Shown: one piece after another, positions 15,373 to 23,078 of the stretch
Layout of the letters: each line of letters begins with the position of its first letter
Numbering within the stretch: position 1 is the stretch's first letter
Assembly: GCF_900199185.1 (NCBI RefSeq)
Contig: NZ_OBMI01000001.1
Location: 248,001 to 312,000 of the forward strand
From: Sphingomonas guangdongensis
GTDB taxonomy: Bacteria; Pseudomonadota; Alphaproteobacteria; Sphingomonadales; Sphingomonadaceae
Length of the DNA stretch: 64,000 nucleotides
Direction: 5' to 3'
The notes under the pieces: model-generated
Databases searched by the model: none
Told to the model about the DNA's origin: nothing
The model's input: the letters and a program-made list of their open reading frames with translations, nothing else
Position numbers and translations under genes: made by a program

Positions 15373-15469
15373 GCGGCGGAGGCGACCCGAAATGGTCCGC
15401 TTGCGGGTGGACCTTCCGGGCCGACAAACGGTTGATCGGACTGACGATCTAGCGTCACCAAAGGTAATT

Positions 15470-15634
15470 TTGATCGAACCTCGTGTAGCGGTCGCTTACG
15501 GCCTCATCTTGATCCTGGTTGCGGCGATTACGGGACTGGCGCTTTACATCCGGCACAACTCCCATGCTGTGAGAACAGAGCGTGAGAGCGTTCGTGATCG
15601 ACGCCGCAGAGAGAGCAGGCTTTTAGAGCCTTGA
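15470..15634 (+). CDS. Small membrane protein, TTG start
   Basis: The product is 54 residues. IEPRVAVAYGLILILVAAITG gives one membrane helix near the N-terminus, followed by a highly basic tail (RTERESVRDRRRRESR). The TTG follows AAAGG by five bases; no ATG or GTG is available nearby. The function is unknown. Confidence 0.45.
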   Translation: MIEPRVAVAYGLILILVAAITGLALYIRHNSHAVRTERESVRDRRRRESRLLEP

Positions 15635-15666
15635 GCCTTTGGACGCGATACAAGGACCAGTAATCA

Positions 15667-15798
15667 ATGACAGGCAAGGGCATCACGATTGGCGTGGCCA
15701 TTGGTACCGCCGTTGGCATAGCGACCAGGAACCTACCTCTCGGGTTGGCACTCGGGATTGCGCTCGCAGTGGCATTTAGCTGGCGTAAAAAGGGCTAA
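15667..15798 (+). CDS. Small glycine-rich membrane protein
   Basis: The product is 43 residues: GKGITIGVAIGTAVGIATRN then LPLGLALGIALAVAFSWRKK. There are two short hydrophobic stretches with regularly spaced glycines (G-x3-G), like glycine-zipper peptides seen widely in bacteria. AAGGA lies 11 bases upstream of the ATG. The function is unknown. It lies 32 bases after the previous short membrane gene. Confidence 0.6.
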   Translation: MTGKGITIGVAIGTAVGIATRNLPLGLALGIALAVAFSWRKKG

Positions 15799-16104
15799 GA
15801 CGCACTTCAGATATGGGCGGCTCATCGCTGACTCGGATCAAGACTCCATTCCACGTCCGCTTTCCACCCACAGCCGGCCACTCACGCGATATCCCCGCCG
15901 GTTGAACGATCGGCCGCTTACGGCCGCCGCCGACGAAGAGCGGACAGACCGCTCTCCACCCACATATTGACGGCGGCATCGCTTCGGCGTGCCACTGGAC
16001 CTGTCCGCCTCACTAAGTGAAGAAGAAAATCGTCCGACAGTGCTTGCCAGGTGATTGCCAGGGCTGGCGCAACTACCGCCAGCGGCCCGTAAACCATTGA
16101 AAAA
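15799..16104. other. Intergenic stretch before the tRNA gene
   Basis: Nothing is recognised here. No frame has a ribosome-binding site. This is the junction where the accessory stretch meets the tRNA 3' end; I could not see a second copy of the tRNA 3' end further left that would mark an attachment site. Confidence 0.4.
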
Positions 16105-16179
<75 letters not shown>

Positions 16180-16260
16180 ACTCGCCCGTGCGGGAGGCGG
16201 CTCAAGAGCGGATCGGCCGGCCATTGTCAAGGCAACAGCCACCAGTTTATCGCAGGCGCG

Positions 16261-16404
16261 ATGGGAAGCGACGACGAACGGCAGGTGCGCCTGGCGCAGG
16301 CGCTGCGCGAGAACCTGCGCAAGCGCAAGGCGCAGGCGCGCGGCGTCGCGGCGGCCGATCCGCCGGTCAGCGAGGACGATGGCTCGTCCCCTCGCCAACC
16401 GTGA
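16261..16404 (+). CDS. Small basic helical protein
   Basis: The product is 47 residues, SDDERQVRLAQALRENLRKR followed by KAQARG and an acidic tail. The pattern (R-L-A-x-A-L-R-x-N-L-x-R-R-K-x-Q-A-R) is one I recognise from short sphingomonad proteins of unknown role. The ribosome-binding site is weak. Its 3' end overlaps the convergent cupin gene by 38 bases. Confidence 0.6.
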   Translation: MGSDDERQVRLAQALRENLRKRKAQARGVAAADPPVSEDDGSSPRQP

Positions 16405-16756
16405 TGAACAGCGCCGTTACCGGCTCGGCGACGTCGGCGGTGTGCCAAGTGCCGGGTGGATTGATCGCGTAGTTTCCCGGACCGAGCACGACCTGCTCGA
16501 CCCGGCCATCGGCGTGCTCCTGATGAAGGGTCATGGTGCCGGCGAGGCAGACCACGACTTCGTCGCCGGCCGGGTGCATCTCCCAGCTCGTCCAGCTCTC
16601 GTCGAAGCGGTAGAGGCTGACGAGCCGCCCGTCCGCGCCGTCGTCGCCGTGGCGCGCGCCGTAGTCCTCATACCACTCGGGCCCGGAGAAGGCGGGCTGC
16701 GGAAGCGCAGTGCCGCCGGGTCCGAGATGGATCGGCTGGTCGTAGAGATCGGGCAT
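16367..16756 (-). CDS. Cupin-domain protein
   Basis: The product is 129 residues with one cupin barrel. It has the region WTSWEMHPAGDEVVVCLAGTM with the motif-1 H, E and G positions, and a second motif in GNYAINPPGTWHTADV. Unlike the product at 3396 it has a conserved tryptophan-rich approach (ESWTSWEMH). The ATG at 16756 begins at MPDLYDQP. The function is unknown. It lies 26 bases downstream of the aminopeptidase gene and is probably co-transcribed. Confidence 0.8.
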   Translation of the reverse strand: MPDLYDQPIHLGPGGTALPQPAFSGPEWYEDYGARHGDDGADGRLVSLYRFDESWTSWEMHPAGDEVVVCLAGTMTLHQEHADGRVEQVVLGPGNYAINPPGTWHTADVAEPVTALFITVGEGTSHRPR

Positions 16757-16782
16757 CAAGCATGCTCCACTTGTGACGGGTG

Positions 16783-18573
16783 TCAGATCGGCCCGCACTT
16801 GCCGAGCAGCCACGCGCGCTCGTCGCCCGTGAGACCGGGGCCGAGCAGGTCGAGCACTTGGGCGTGGTACGCGTTCAGCCAGTGCCGCTCCTCCACACTC
16901 AGCAGCGCGGGCTCGATCAGGCTTCGCTCGATCGGCGCAAAGGTCAGTGTCTCGAAGGCGAGCATCGGCTGCTCCGCGCCGTGGACCTCGGCGGCCACGA
17001 CCAGCAGCAGGTTCTCGATACGGATGCCGTACTCGCCCGCCTTGTAGTAGCCCGGCTCGTTGGACAGGATCATGCCCGCGCGCAGCGGCTCCATCGGCCC
17101 GCCGCCGGGATAGTTGGGCTTGGCGATCCGCTGCGGCCCCTCATGCACCGACAGATAGGCGCCGACGCCGTGGCCGGTGCCGTGCGCGAAGTCGAGGCCG
17201 GCGGCCCACAGCGGCGCGCGGGCGAGCGTGTCGAGCTGCGCGCCGACGGTGCCTTGCGGGAACACGGCGGTGGCGAGCGCGATGTGCCCCTTCAGCACGC
17301 GGGTGAAGCGGTCGCGCATCTCCGCCGTCGGCTCGCCGACCGGGATCACGCGCGTGATGTCGGTGGTGCCGTCCGCCCACTGTCCGCCCGAGTCGATCAG
17401 GTAGAGCTGGCCAGGCTCGATCCGCGCATTGGACTGCGCGTCCGCCTTGTAGTGCGGGCTCGCGCCATGCGCGCCGGTCGCGGAAATGCTGTCGAACGAC
17501 AGGTCGACGGCCCCCGCCGCCTCACGGAGGTGCTGAAGGTAGTCGGAGGCGGCGATCTCGGTCAGCTCGCCCTTGGGAGCCTCCGCCTCGATCCAGCGCA
17601 GGAAGCGGACCATCACCGCACCGTCGCGGCGCTGCGCCGCGCGATGGCCGGCGACCTCGGCCGGGTTCTTCTGCGCGCGCGGCAGCACCGTCGGGTCCCG
17701 CTCAGCGAGAATGGTCGCGCCGCCGGCCTCCAGTTGTTCGAAGATCGCCGCGACCGCGCGCTCAGGATCGACCGCGACGCGCTTGCCGGCGAGTCCGCCA
17801 AGTGCCGATGCAAAGGCGGCGCGGTCGTGGACCCGGACGGCGTTGCCCAGGTGCTGCGCGACCGCTTCGCTCATCTTCTCGGGCGCGACGAACAGATCGG
17901 CGGTGCCGTCGGCGTGGACCAGCGCATAGGCGAGCGCGACCGGCGTGTGCGACACGTCGTCGCCGCGGACGTTGAAGGTCCAAGCGATCGAATCGAGTGC
18001 GGCGAGCACCGCCGCGTCGGCACCCTTCGCCATCAGCCAGTCGGCGACCTCGCCGCGCTTGGCAGCGGCGGATTGGCCGGCGAGCGCATCGTCCTGGACG
18101 CGCAGCACGGCGGCCGACGGCTGCGGGCGATCGGCCCAGACCGCATCGATCGGGTTCGTATCGACCGCGACCAGATCGCCCCCGCGCGCCGCCAGCGCAG
18201 CGCGCGCGTCCGAGACCCAGCCGCACGTGTGGAGCCACGGATCATAACCGATCCGCGCCCCGGCCGGCGCGTGCTCGCCCAGCCACGCCGCGACTGATGT
18301 CGCCGGCACCTCGACGTACGCCCAGTCGGCAGCGTCGACCTGCTCGCGGACCTGGAGCGTGTAGCGTCCGTCGGTGAATATGGCCGCCGAGTCGGTGAGC
18401 ACCACCGCCGTGCCGGCCGATCCCTGGAACCCTGTCAGCCATTCCAGCCGGCGTGCGTAGCTGCCGACATACTCGCTCATGTGCTCGTCGGTCAGCGGGA
18501 CGACGAAGCCGTCGAGCCGGGAATCGGCGAGGTGCTGGCGGAGCGCCCGGAGGCGATCGTGGTGAGGCGACAT
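16783..18573 (-). CDS. pepP: Xaa-Pro aminopeptidase (M24B)
   Basis: The product is 596 residues, the long three-domain form. Two creatinase-like N-terminal domains (to about residue 300) precede a pita-bread catalytic domain. Metal ligands are visible: Asp in LIDSGGQWADGTTDITR (two aspartates), His in HGTGHGVGAYLSVHE, Glu in ILSNEPGYY and Glu in GIRIENLLLV. It removes N-terminal residues before proline and is cytoplasmic. The start is the first ATG (MSPHHDRLRAL). The symbol is used for the general family; the 596-residue size resembles eukaryotic-type XPNPEP1 homologues more than E. coli PepP. Confidence 0.92.
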   Translation of the reverse strand: MSPHHDRLRALRQHLADSRLDGFVVPLTDEHMSEYVGSYARRLEWLTGFQGSAGTAVVLTDSAAIFTDGRYTLQVREQVDAADWAYVEVPATSVAAWLGEHAPAGARIGYDPWLHTCGWVSDARAALAARGGDLVAVDTNPIDAVWADRPQPSAAVLRVQDDALAGQSAAAKRGEVADWLMAKGADAAVLAALDSIAWTFNVRGDDVSHTPVALAYALVHADGTADLFVAPEKMSEAVAQHLGNAVRVHDRAAFASALGGLAGKRVAVDPERAVAAIFEQLEAGGATILAERDPTVLPRAQKNPAEVAGHRAAQRRDGAVMVRFLRWIEAEAPKGELTEIAASDYLQHLREAAGAVDLSFDSISATGAHGASPHYKADAQSNARIEPGQLYLIDSGGQWADGTTDITRVIPVGEPTAEMRDRFTRVLKGHIALATAVFPQGTVGAQLDTLARAPLWAAGLDFAHGTGHGVGAYLSVHEGPQRIAKPNYPGGGPMEPLRAGMILSNEPGYYKAGEYGIRIENLLLVVAAEVHGAEQPMLAFETLTFAPIERSLIEPALLSVEERHWLNAYHAQVLDLLGPGLTGDERAWLLGKCGPI

Positions 18574-18642
18574 GAAGGCTTCCTGGTCAGGTTTCGCCCG
18601 CGCTTCTGCCAGAAGCGCGGGGACCTCGCCAACCCGTTGCCG

Positions 18643-19536
18643 TTACCGCGTCGCCGTGCCGAAGGTGTCGCAGGCCGCCGGATCGCCCGTCTCCAGCCCG
18701 CGCTGCAGCCAGCGCTGGCGATCGGCCGAGGAGCCGTGGGTGAAGCTGTCGGGCACCACCGCCCCGCCCTGCTGACGCTGGAGCGTGTCGTCGCCGATCG
18801 CGTTCGCCGCGGTCATGCCCTCCTGAATGTCGCCGGGTTCGAGCCGGCCGGAACGGCGCGCCCAGACCCCCGCGTAGCAGTCCGCCTGCAGCTCCAGCCG
18901 GACGGAGGCGGCATTCCCCTCCGCGCGGCTGCCGCTCTGCTGAATCTGGCTGACCTGCTGCGCCGCGCCGGTCAGGTTCTGAATGTGGTGGCCGACCTCG
19001 TGCGCGATGACATAGGCTTCAGCAAAGTCACCCTTGGCACCGAAGCGGCTCTGGAGTTCGTCAAAGAAGCTGGTGTCGAGGTAGACGCCCTGATCCGGCG
19101 GGCAGTAGAACGGCCCGGCCGCCGACGATGCCGAGCCGCAGCCCGAACGGACGTTCCCGCCGTAGAAGTTGAGGGTCGGTGCGGTGTAGCGCTGGGCCTG
19201 CTGCTGGAAGAGGCTGCTCCATACCTGCTCGGTGGAGGCGAGCACCCGGCACGAGAACAGCCGCTCGGCAGTGTTGCAGACCGCGGCACCCGACTGGCCG
19301 CCGGTGTCGCTGCGCTGCGCCGGGCCGACGCCGCCGCCGCCGGTCAGCGAGCCCAGTCCGCCCATCATCAGGAACACGACCCCCGCGATCACCAGCAGCA
19401 CCATCGACCCGCAGCCCATGCGGCCGCGGAACAGGAAGGGGAGCAGCAGACCCAGGATCGGGATACCACCACCGCCACCGCCGCCCGAGCCGAGATCGCG
19501 GACATTGCTGCTGGGATCGAGATCGTCGAGCCGCAT
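18643..19536 (-). CDS. YpfJ-type neutral zinc metallopeptidase
   Basis: The product is 297 residues. An N-terminal polar and glycine-rich part (RLDDLDPSSNVRDLGSGGG) is followed by one membrane segment (GSMVLLVIAGVVFLMM), then a periplasmic domain with the zinc motif YVIAHEVGHHIQ (HExxH) and DQGVYLDTSFF. The ATG at 19536 is the start of the conserved N-terminus. The family is a predicted membrane-anchored metalloprotease of unknown substrate. It is divergent from the patatin gene. Confidence 0.9.
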   Translation of the reverse strand: MRLDDLDPSSNVRDLGSGGGGGGGIPILGLLLPFLFRGRMGCGSMVLLVIAGVVFLMMGGLGSLTGGGGVGPAQRSDTGGQSGAAVCNTAERLFSCRVLASTEQVWSSLFQQQAQRYTAPTLNFYGGNVRSGCGSASSAAGPFYCPPDQGVYLDTSFFDELQSRFGAKGDFAEAYVIAHEVGHHIQNLTGAAQQVSQIQQSGSRAEGNAASVRLELQADCYAGVWARRSGRLEPGDIQEGMTAANAIGDDTLQRQQGGAVVPDSFTHGSSADRQRWLQRGLETGDPAACDTFGTATR

Positions 19537-19610
19537 GGGCATCCTTTCGCTGGCGTCACGGTCACAATGCGCAGCCCCCTTGTCGGTTGCACTCGGGCGC
19601 GACGCGGCGC

Positions 19611-20801
19611 ATGACGCCGGCCATGGCCGATGCCGACCCACGCCGCCCCAGCCGCACCGCCGCGGGCGCCGCGCTGCCGCTGCCGGACTGCGTCGCGCTG
19701 GTGCTCCAGGGCGGCGGCGCGCTCGGCAGCTACCAGGCCGGGGTGATCGAGGCGCTGGCCGGCGCCGGGATCGAGATCGACTGGGTGGCCGGCATCTCGA
19801 TCGGTGCCGCCAATGCGGCGATCGTCGCGGGCAACCCGCCCGACCGCCGGGTGGAGCGGCTGCGCGCGTTCTGGAACACGCTGACCGCCGCCCTGCCGAG
19901 CTTCCCGATCGTCCCCGACGACCGCGTGCGCGAGTGGGTTCACGAGTGGTCGGCGGCAGCGGTTATGATGACGGGGGTGCCCGGCTTCTTCACGCCGCGC
20001 GGCATTCCACCCGCACTCGCCGTGCCCGGCACTCCGCAGGCGCTAAGCTTCTACGATTCGACGCCGCTCGCCGCGACCCTCGACAAGCTGGTCGACTGGG
20101 AGCTGCTGAACACCGGCCCGGTGCGCCTGTCGGTCGGCGCGGTGGACGTGGAGAGCGGCAACTTCCGCTACTTCGACACGACGAGCGACCGGATCGACGC
20201 GCGCCACATCATGGCATCGGGCGCGCTGCCGCCGGGCCTGCCGCCGGTCGAGATCGACGGTCGCTGGTACTGGGATGGAGGCCTTGTCTCCAACACGCCG
20301 CTGACCCACATCCTCGATCACCAGCGCTGCGACACGCTGGTGTTCCAGGTCGACCTGTTCTCCGCCGCCGCCGAGCGACCGCGGACGATCATGGACGTGG
20401 TCGCGCGCGAGAAGGAGATCCGCTTTTCCAGTCGCACGCGCCAGGTGTCGAGCGAGCGGCTGAAGCTGCGCCAGGAACGCGAGCGCATCCGCGCCCTGCT
20501 CGCCCGGCTGCCGGCGGAACTGCGCGACGATCCGGAGGTGGTGGCGCTGGCGCGCGCCGCGAACGAGCCCGCGGTCAACGTCGTTCACCTGATCTACCGC
20601 GCGAACGCCTGGGAGGGCGGGTCGCGCGACTATGAGTTCTCCGCCCGCACCATGCGCGAGCATTGGACGGCGGGCGTGGCCGCGGTCGGGAGCACCGTCG
20701 CCCGCTCGCGCGTGGTGGCCAGCAACATTCTCGACGGAAAGACCGCGCAGTTCGATCTGACGAAGACTGACGCCATTCACTCCACCGTTCGTGGTGAGTA
20801 G
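19611..20801 (+). CDS. Patatin-like phospholipase
   Basis: The product is 396 residues. The patatin domain has the oxyanion glycines LVLQGGGALGSYQ, the nucleophile serine in GISIGAAN (GxSxG) and the catalytic aspartate in WYWDGGLVSNTPL. A C-terminal patatin-associated helical region follows (QVSSERLKLRQERERIRALL). It probably hydrolyses membrane or storage lipids. With the 3-hydroxybutyrate dehydrogenase gene next to it, a link to polyhydroxybutyrate turnover is plausible; this pair is frequent in proteobacteria. A start at 19623 is equally possible. The last codons and the stop lie inside an intergenic repeat. Confidence 0.9.
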   Translation: MTPAMADADPRRPSRTAAGAALPLPDCVALVLQGGGALGSYQAGVIEALAGAGIEIDWVAGISIGAANAAIVAGNPPDRRVERLRAFWNTLTAALPSFPIVPDDRVREWVHEWSAAAVMMTGVPGFFTPRGIPPALAVPGTPQALSFYDSTPLAATLDKLVDWELLNTGPVRLSVGAVDVESGNFRYFDTTSDRIDARHIMASGALPPGLPPVEIDGRWYWDGGLVSNTPLTHILDHQRCDTLVFQVDLFSAAAERPRTIMDVVAREKEIRFSSRTRQVSSERLKLRQERERIRALLARLPAELRDDPEVVALARAANEPAVNVVHLIYRANAWEGGSRDYEFSARTMREHWTAGVAAVGSTVARSRVVASNILDGKTAQFDLTKTDAIHSTVRGE

Positions 20802-20887
20802 CGACTTAGCGGAGCCGAAGGTGCGTATCGAACCACAGGCCCTTCGGTACGTCGCTTCGCCAGGCTCAGCAGCCACTCAGGGCGAAC
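20787..20887. repeat. REP-like inverted repeat, paired copy
   Basis: GTTCGTGGTGAGTAGCGAC at one end is inverted relative to the sequence ending GCAGCCACTCAGGGCGAAC, with GCGTATCGAA and TTCGGTACG arms inside. The same unit occurs at 44218-44269 and 50313-50423. The left unit supplies the last codons and TAG of the patatin gene. Confidence 0.75.
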
Positions 20888-20911
20888 GATGATGACGCAT
20901 GGAGATTCCTC

Positions 20912-21697
20912 ATGTTCCTCACCGGAAAGACCGCACTCGTCACCGGATCCACATCCGGGATCGGCCTCGCCTATGCAAAGGCGCTGGCGGCGGAGGGCGC
21001 GAACGTCGTCATCAACGGCTTCGGCGATGCGGCCGCGATCGAGGCGGAGCGCGCGGGGCTCGAGCAGGCGAGCGGGGCCGGCGCACGCTATAGCGGGCAC
21101 GACCTGACAAAGGTCGATCAGATCGAGGCCATGATGGCGGAGGCCGCCGACGCGTTCGGCGGCGTCGATATCCTGATCAACAACGCAGGGGTGCAGCACG
21201 TCGCGCCGGTCGAGGCGTTTCCGCTCGACAAGTGGGACCTGATCATCGCGCTCAACCTCACCGCCGCCTTTCACACCACCCGCCTCGCGCTCCCGCACAT
21301 GAAGGAGCGTAGGTGGGGCCGGATCATCCAGACCGCGTCGGCGCACAGCCTGGTCGCCTCCCCATTCAAGTCGGCGTACGTGACCGCCAAGCACGGGCTC
21401 GCCGGCTTCACCAAGACGGTTGCGCTTGAGGCGGCGACCTTCGGGATCACCGCCAACTGCATTTCGCCCGGCTATGTCTGGACTCCGCTGGTCGAGAACC
21501 AGATCCCCGACACGATGAAGGCGCGCGGGATGACGCGCGAGCAGGTGATCAACGACGTGCTGCTGGCCGGACAGCCGACCAAGGAGTTCGTGACCGCCGA
21601 ACAGGTCGCCGCGATCGCGCTGTTCCTGTGCGGCGACGCGGCGGCGCAGATCACCGGCGCGAACCTGTCGGTCGACGGCGGCTGGACCGCCGGGTGA
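20912..21697 (+). CDS. 3-hydroxybutyrate dehydrogenase (short-chain dehydrogenase)
   Basis: The product is 261 residues. Classical SDR motifs are complete: TGSTSGIGLAYA for NAD binding, NNAGVQHVAPVEAFP, and the catalytic serine, tyrosine and lysine in TASAHSLVASPFKSAYVTAKHG. The V-Q-H-V-A-P-V-E-x-F-P stretch and the ending GANLSVDGGWTAG are typical of D-3-hydroxybutyrate dehydrogenase, which interconverts 3-hydroxybutyrate and acetoacetate. The gene follows the patatin gene and overlaps the next gene's GTG by four bases. Other SDR substrates cannot be excluded. Confidence 0.88.
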   Translation: MFLTGKTALVTGSTSGIGLAYAKALAAEGANVVINGFGDAAAIEAERAGLEQASGAGARYSGHDLTKVDQIEAMMAEAADAFGGVDILINNAGVQHVAPVEAFPLDKWDLIIALNLTAAFHTTRLALPHMKERRWGRIIQTASAHSLVASPFKSAYVTAKHGLAGFTKTVALEAATFGITANCISPGYVWTPLVENQIPDTMKARGMTREQVINDVLLAGQPTKEFVTAEQVAAIALFLCGDAAAQITGANLSVDGGWTAG

Positions 21698-22317
21698 GCG
21701 CGCGCCTGACTTTCCCGCTCGCGATCCTGCTGGCGGCGTGCAGCGGCGGCGAGCGTCCCGCGGCCGGGTGCGCCGACGCGCCGGCCTGCACCGGCGCTGC
21801 GCCGTGGCGCGCCGTCGCCACACCGGAGGACCGCGATCGGCTGAGCCGCTGGCGCGACGCATGGACAACAGCGCTGCCGGCCGCGCGCGGCACCGATGCG
21901 GCCGGGATCGCCGCGCTGGGGCCGCTCGCCGAACCCGATCTCGCTCTGACTGAACCGGTTCCGCCCGCCGGTACGTACCGCTGCCGGGTCGTGAAGCTCG
22001 GCGCCGTCGCAGCGGACCGGCCTGGGTTCCGGAGCCTGCCCGCGGCCACGTGCCGGATCGACGCGGACGGTTCGCTCACAACCCTGGATGGTGGGCAACG
22101 GGCGATCGGCCGAATCTACGCGTCGACCGATACGCGCGGCGTGTTCCTCGGCGCCCTCGCGCTCGGCGACGAGCAGGCCGGACCCGCCTACGGCGCTGAC
22201 GCGCAGCGCGACATGGCCGGGTTCGTCGAGCGGGTGGCCGAGCGGCGCTGGCGCGTGGTGCTGCCCTATCCCGCATTCGAGTCGGTGTTGGACGTGATGG
22301 AGCTGGTGCCGGCCTGA
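21694..22317 (+). CDS. DUF4893-type lipoprotein
   Basis: The product is 207 residues from a GTG that overlaps the dehydrogenase stop (GTGA). The N-terminus is a lipoprotein signal ending LLAAC. The body has APWRAVATPEDRDRLSRWRDAW, TYRCRVVKLG and RRWRVVLPYP, the pattern I associate with DUF4893 of sphingomonads. It is anchored in the envelope; the function is unknown. Confidence 0.75.
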   Translation: MSARLTFPLAILLAACSGGERPAAGCADAPACTGAAPWRAVATPEDRDRLSRWRDAWTTALPAARGTDAAGIAALGPLAEPDLALTEPVPPAGTYRCRVVKLGAVAADRPGFRSLPAATCRIDADGSLTTLDGGQRAIGRIYASTDTRGVFLGALALGDEQAGPAYGADAQRDMAGFVERVAERRWRVVLPYPAFESVLDVMELVPA

Positions 22318-22324
22318 AGGCGCC

Positions 22325-22963
22325 TCAGTCGCGCCTGACCCCGCCCGGCACCTCGCTCTGCAGCACGGAGCCATTGACCTTCTCGGGCACGCCGAACACT
22401 TCGGCCCCCGGCTCGCGCGCGAACCACTCGGCGCCCTTCAACTCGACGAGGGTCACCCGACCGGGGTTGAGCGGGACCAGCGATCGGGTGAAGCTCTTGG
22501 GCTTCTTCATCAGCTTGCGGTCCTCGACCACGGTCAGCCCGGCGCGCCTGGCGGCCTCCGCCACGAAGTGGACGCAGTTGCGCTTGTTCAGGTTCCAGCG
22601 CGAACCCGGTGCGCCCCACTCGGCCGCCTGGCGCTTGATTGCGAGGTACTGCGCATCGCTCAGCCGCACGGTGAAATGCACGTCGCTCGCGCGCATGTAG
22701 GTCTTGGCGGTCACGTCCATATGGGCCTTCACCGATCCGAACAGCGCCTTCGGGCTGAGCGAATTGAGCGTGAAGCCCCAGGACGTGTCAACGACCTCCC
22801 CGGTCGAATCGACCGTTCCTTTCACCGTGATGAAAGCGTGCGGGAAGTAGCTGCCGAAATCGCGCGACCAGAAGCCGAGCACCACCTCTGCCCGCGCCGG
22901 CGAGACCGCGAGGAGCGCCGCCGCGAGCGCGATCAGCCGTGCAAGCCTGTGCCATGCGATCAT
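22325..22963 (-). CDS. Secreted hypothetical protein with a papain-like NCVHF motif
   Basis: The product is 212 residues. An N-terminal signal peptide (LIALAAALLAVSPARA) is followed by a domain with GFWSRDFGSYFPHAFITVKG and RWNLNKRNCVHFVAEAARRAG. The N-C-x-H-F motif and the earlier histidine suggest an NlpC/P60- or LRAT-like fold, which would make it a cell-wall or lipid-acting enzyme; this is inference from motif shape. It is convergent with the DUF4893 gene, seven bases apart. Confidence 0.7.
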   Translation of the reverse strand: MIAWHRLARLIALAAALLAVSPARAEVVLGFWSRDFGSYFPHAFITVKGTVDSTGEVVDTSWGFTLNSLSPKALFGSVKAHMDVTAKTYMRASDVHFTVRLSDAQYLAIKRQAAEWGAPGSRWNLNKRNCVHFVAEAARRAGLTVVEDRKLMKKPKSFTRSLVPLNPGRVTLVELKGAEWFAREPGAEVFGVPEKVNGSVLQSEVPGGVRRD

Positions 22964-23078
22964 GTCCGGCCTTCTCCCGTGCGGTGAGCGCTACCACCCG
23001 CTTATAGTGGCGAACTTAGCGGATTTGCAGCCCCGCTGAGCCTTGAGCCGACCGTGGAGCGGGCGCATAGGCGCGGCC

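Noticed and set aside
8993..15800. Promoters of the EcfG (general stress) type, GGAAC-N16/17-GTT, before the small genes
   Set aside because: I looked upstream of the small-protein genes and found no convincing pair of elements, so I do not assign them to that regulon.
16780..18297. A 505-codon open frame on the plus strand
   Set aside because: It lies exactly antisense to the aminopeptidase P gene, is Arg/Ala-rich without motifs, and is a by-product of high GC.
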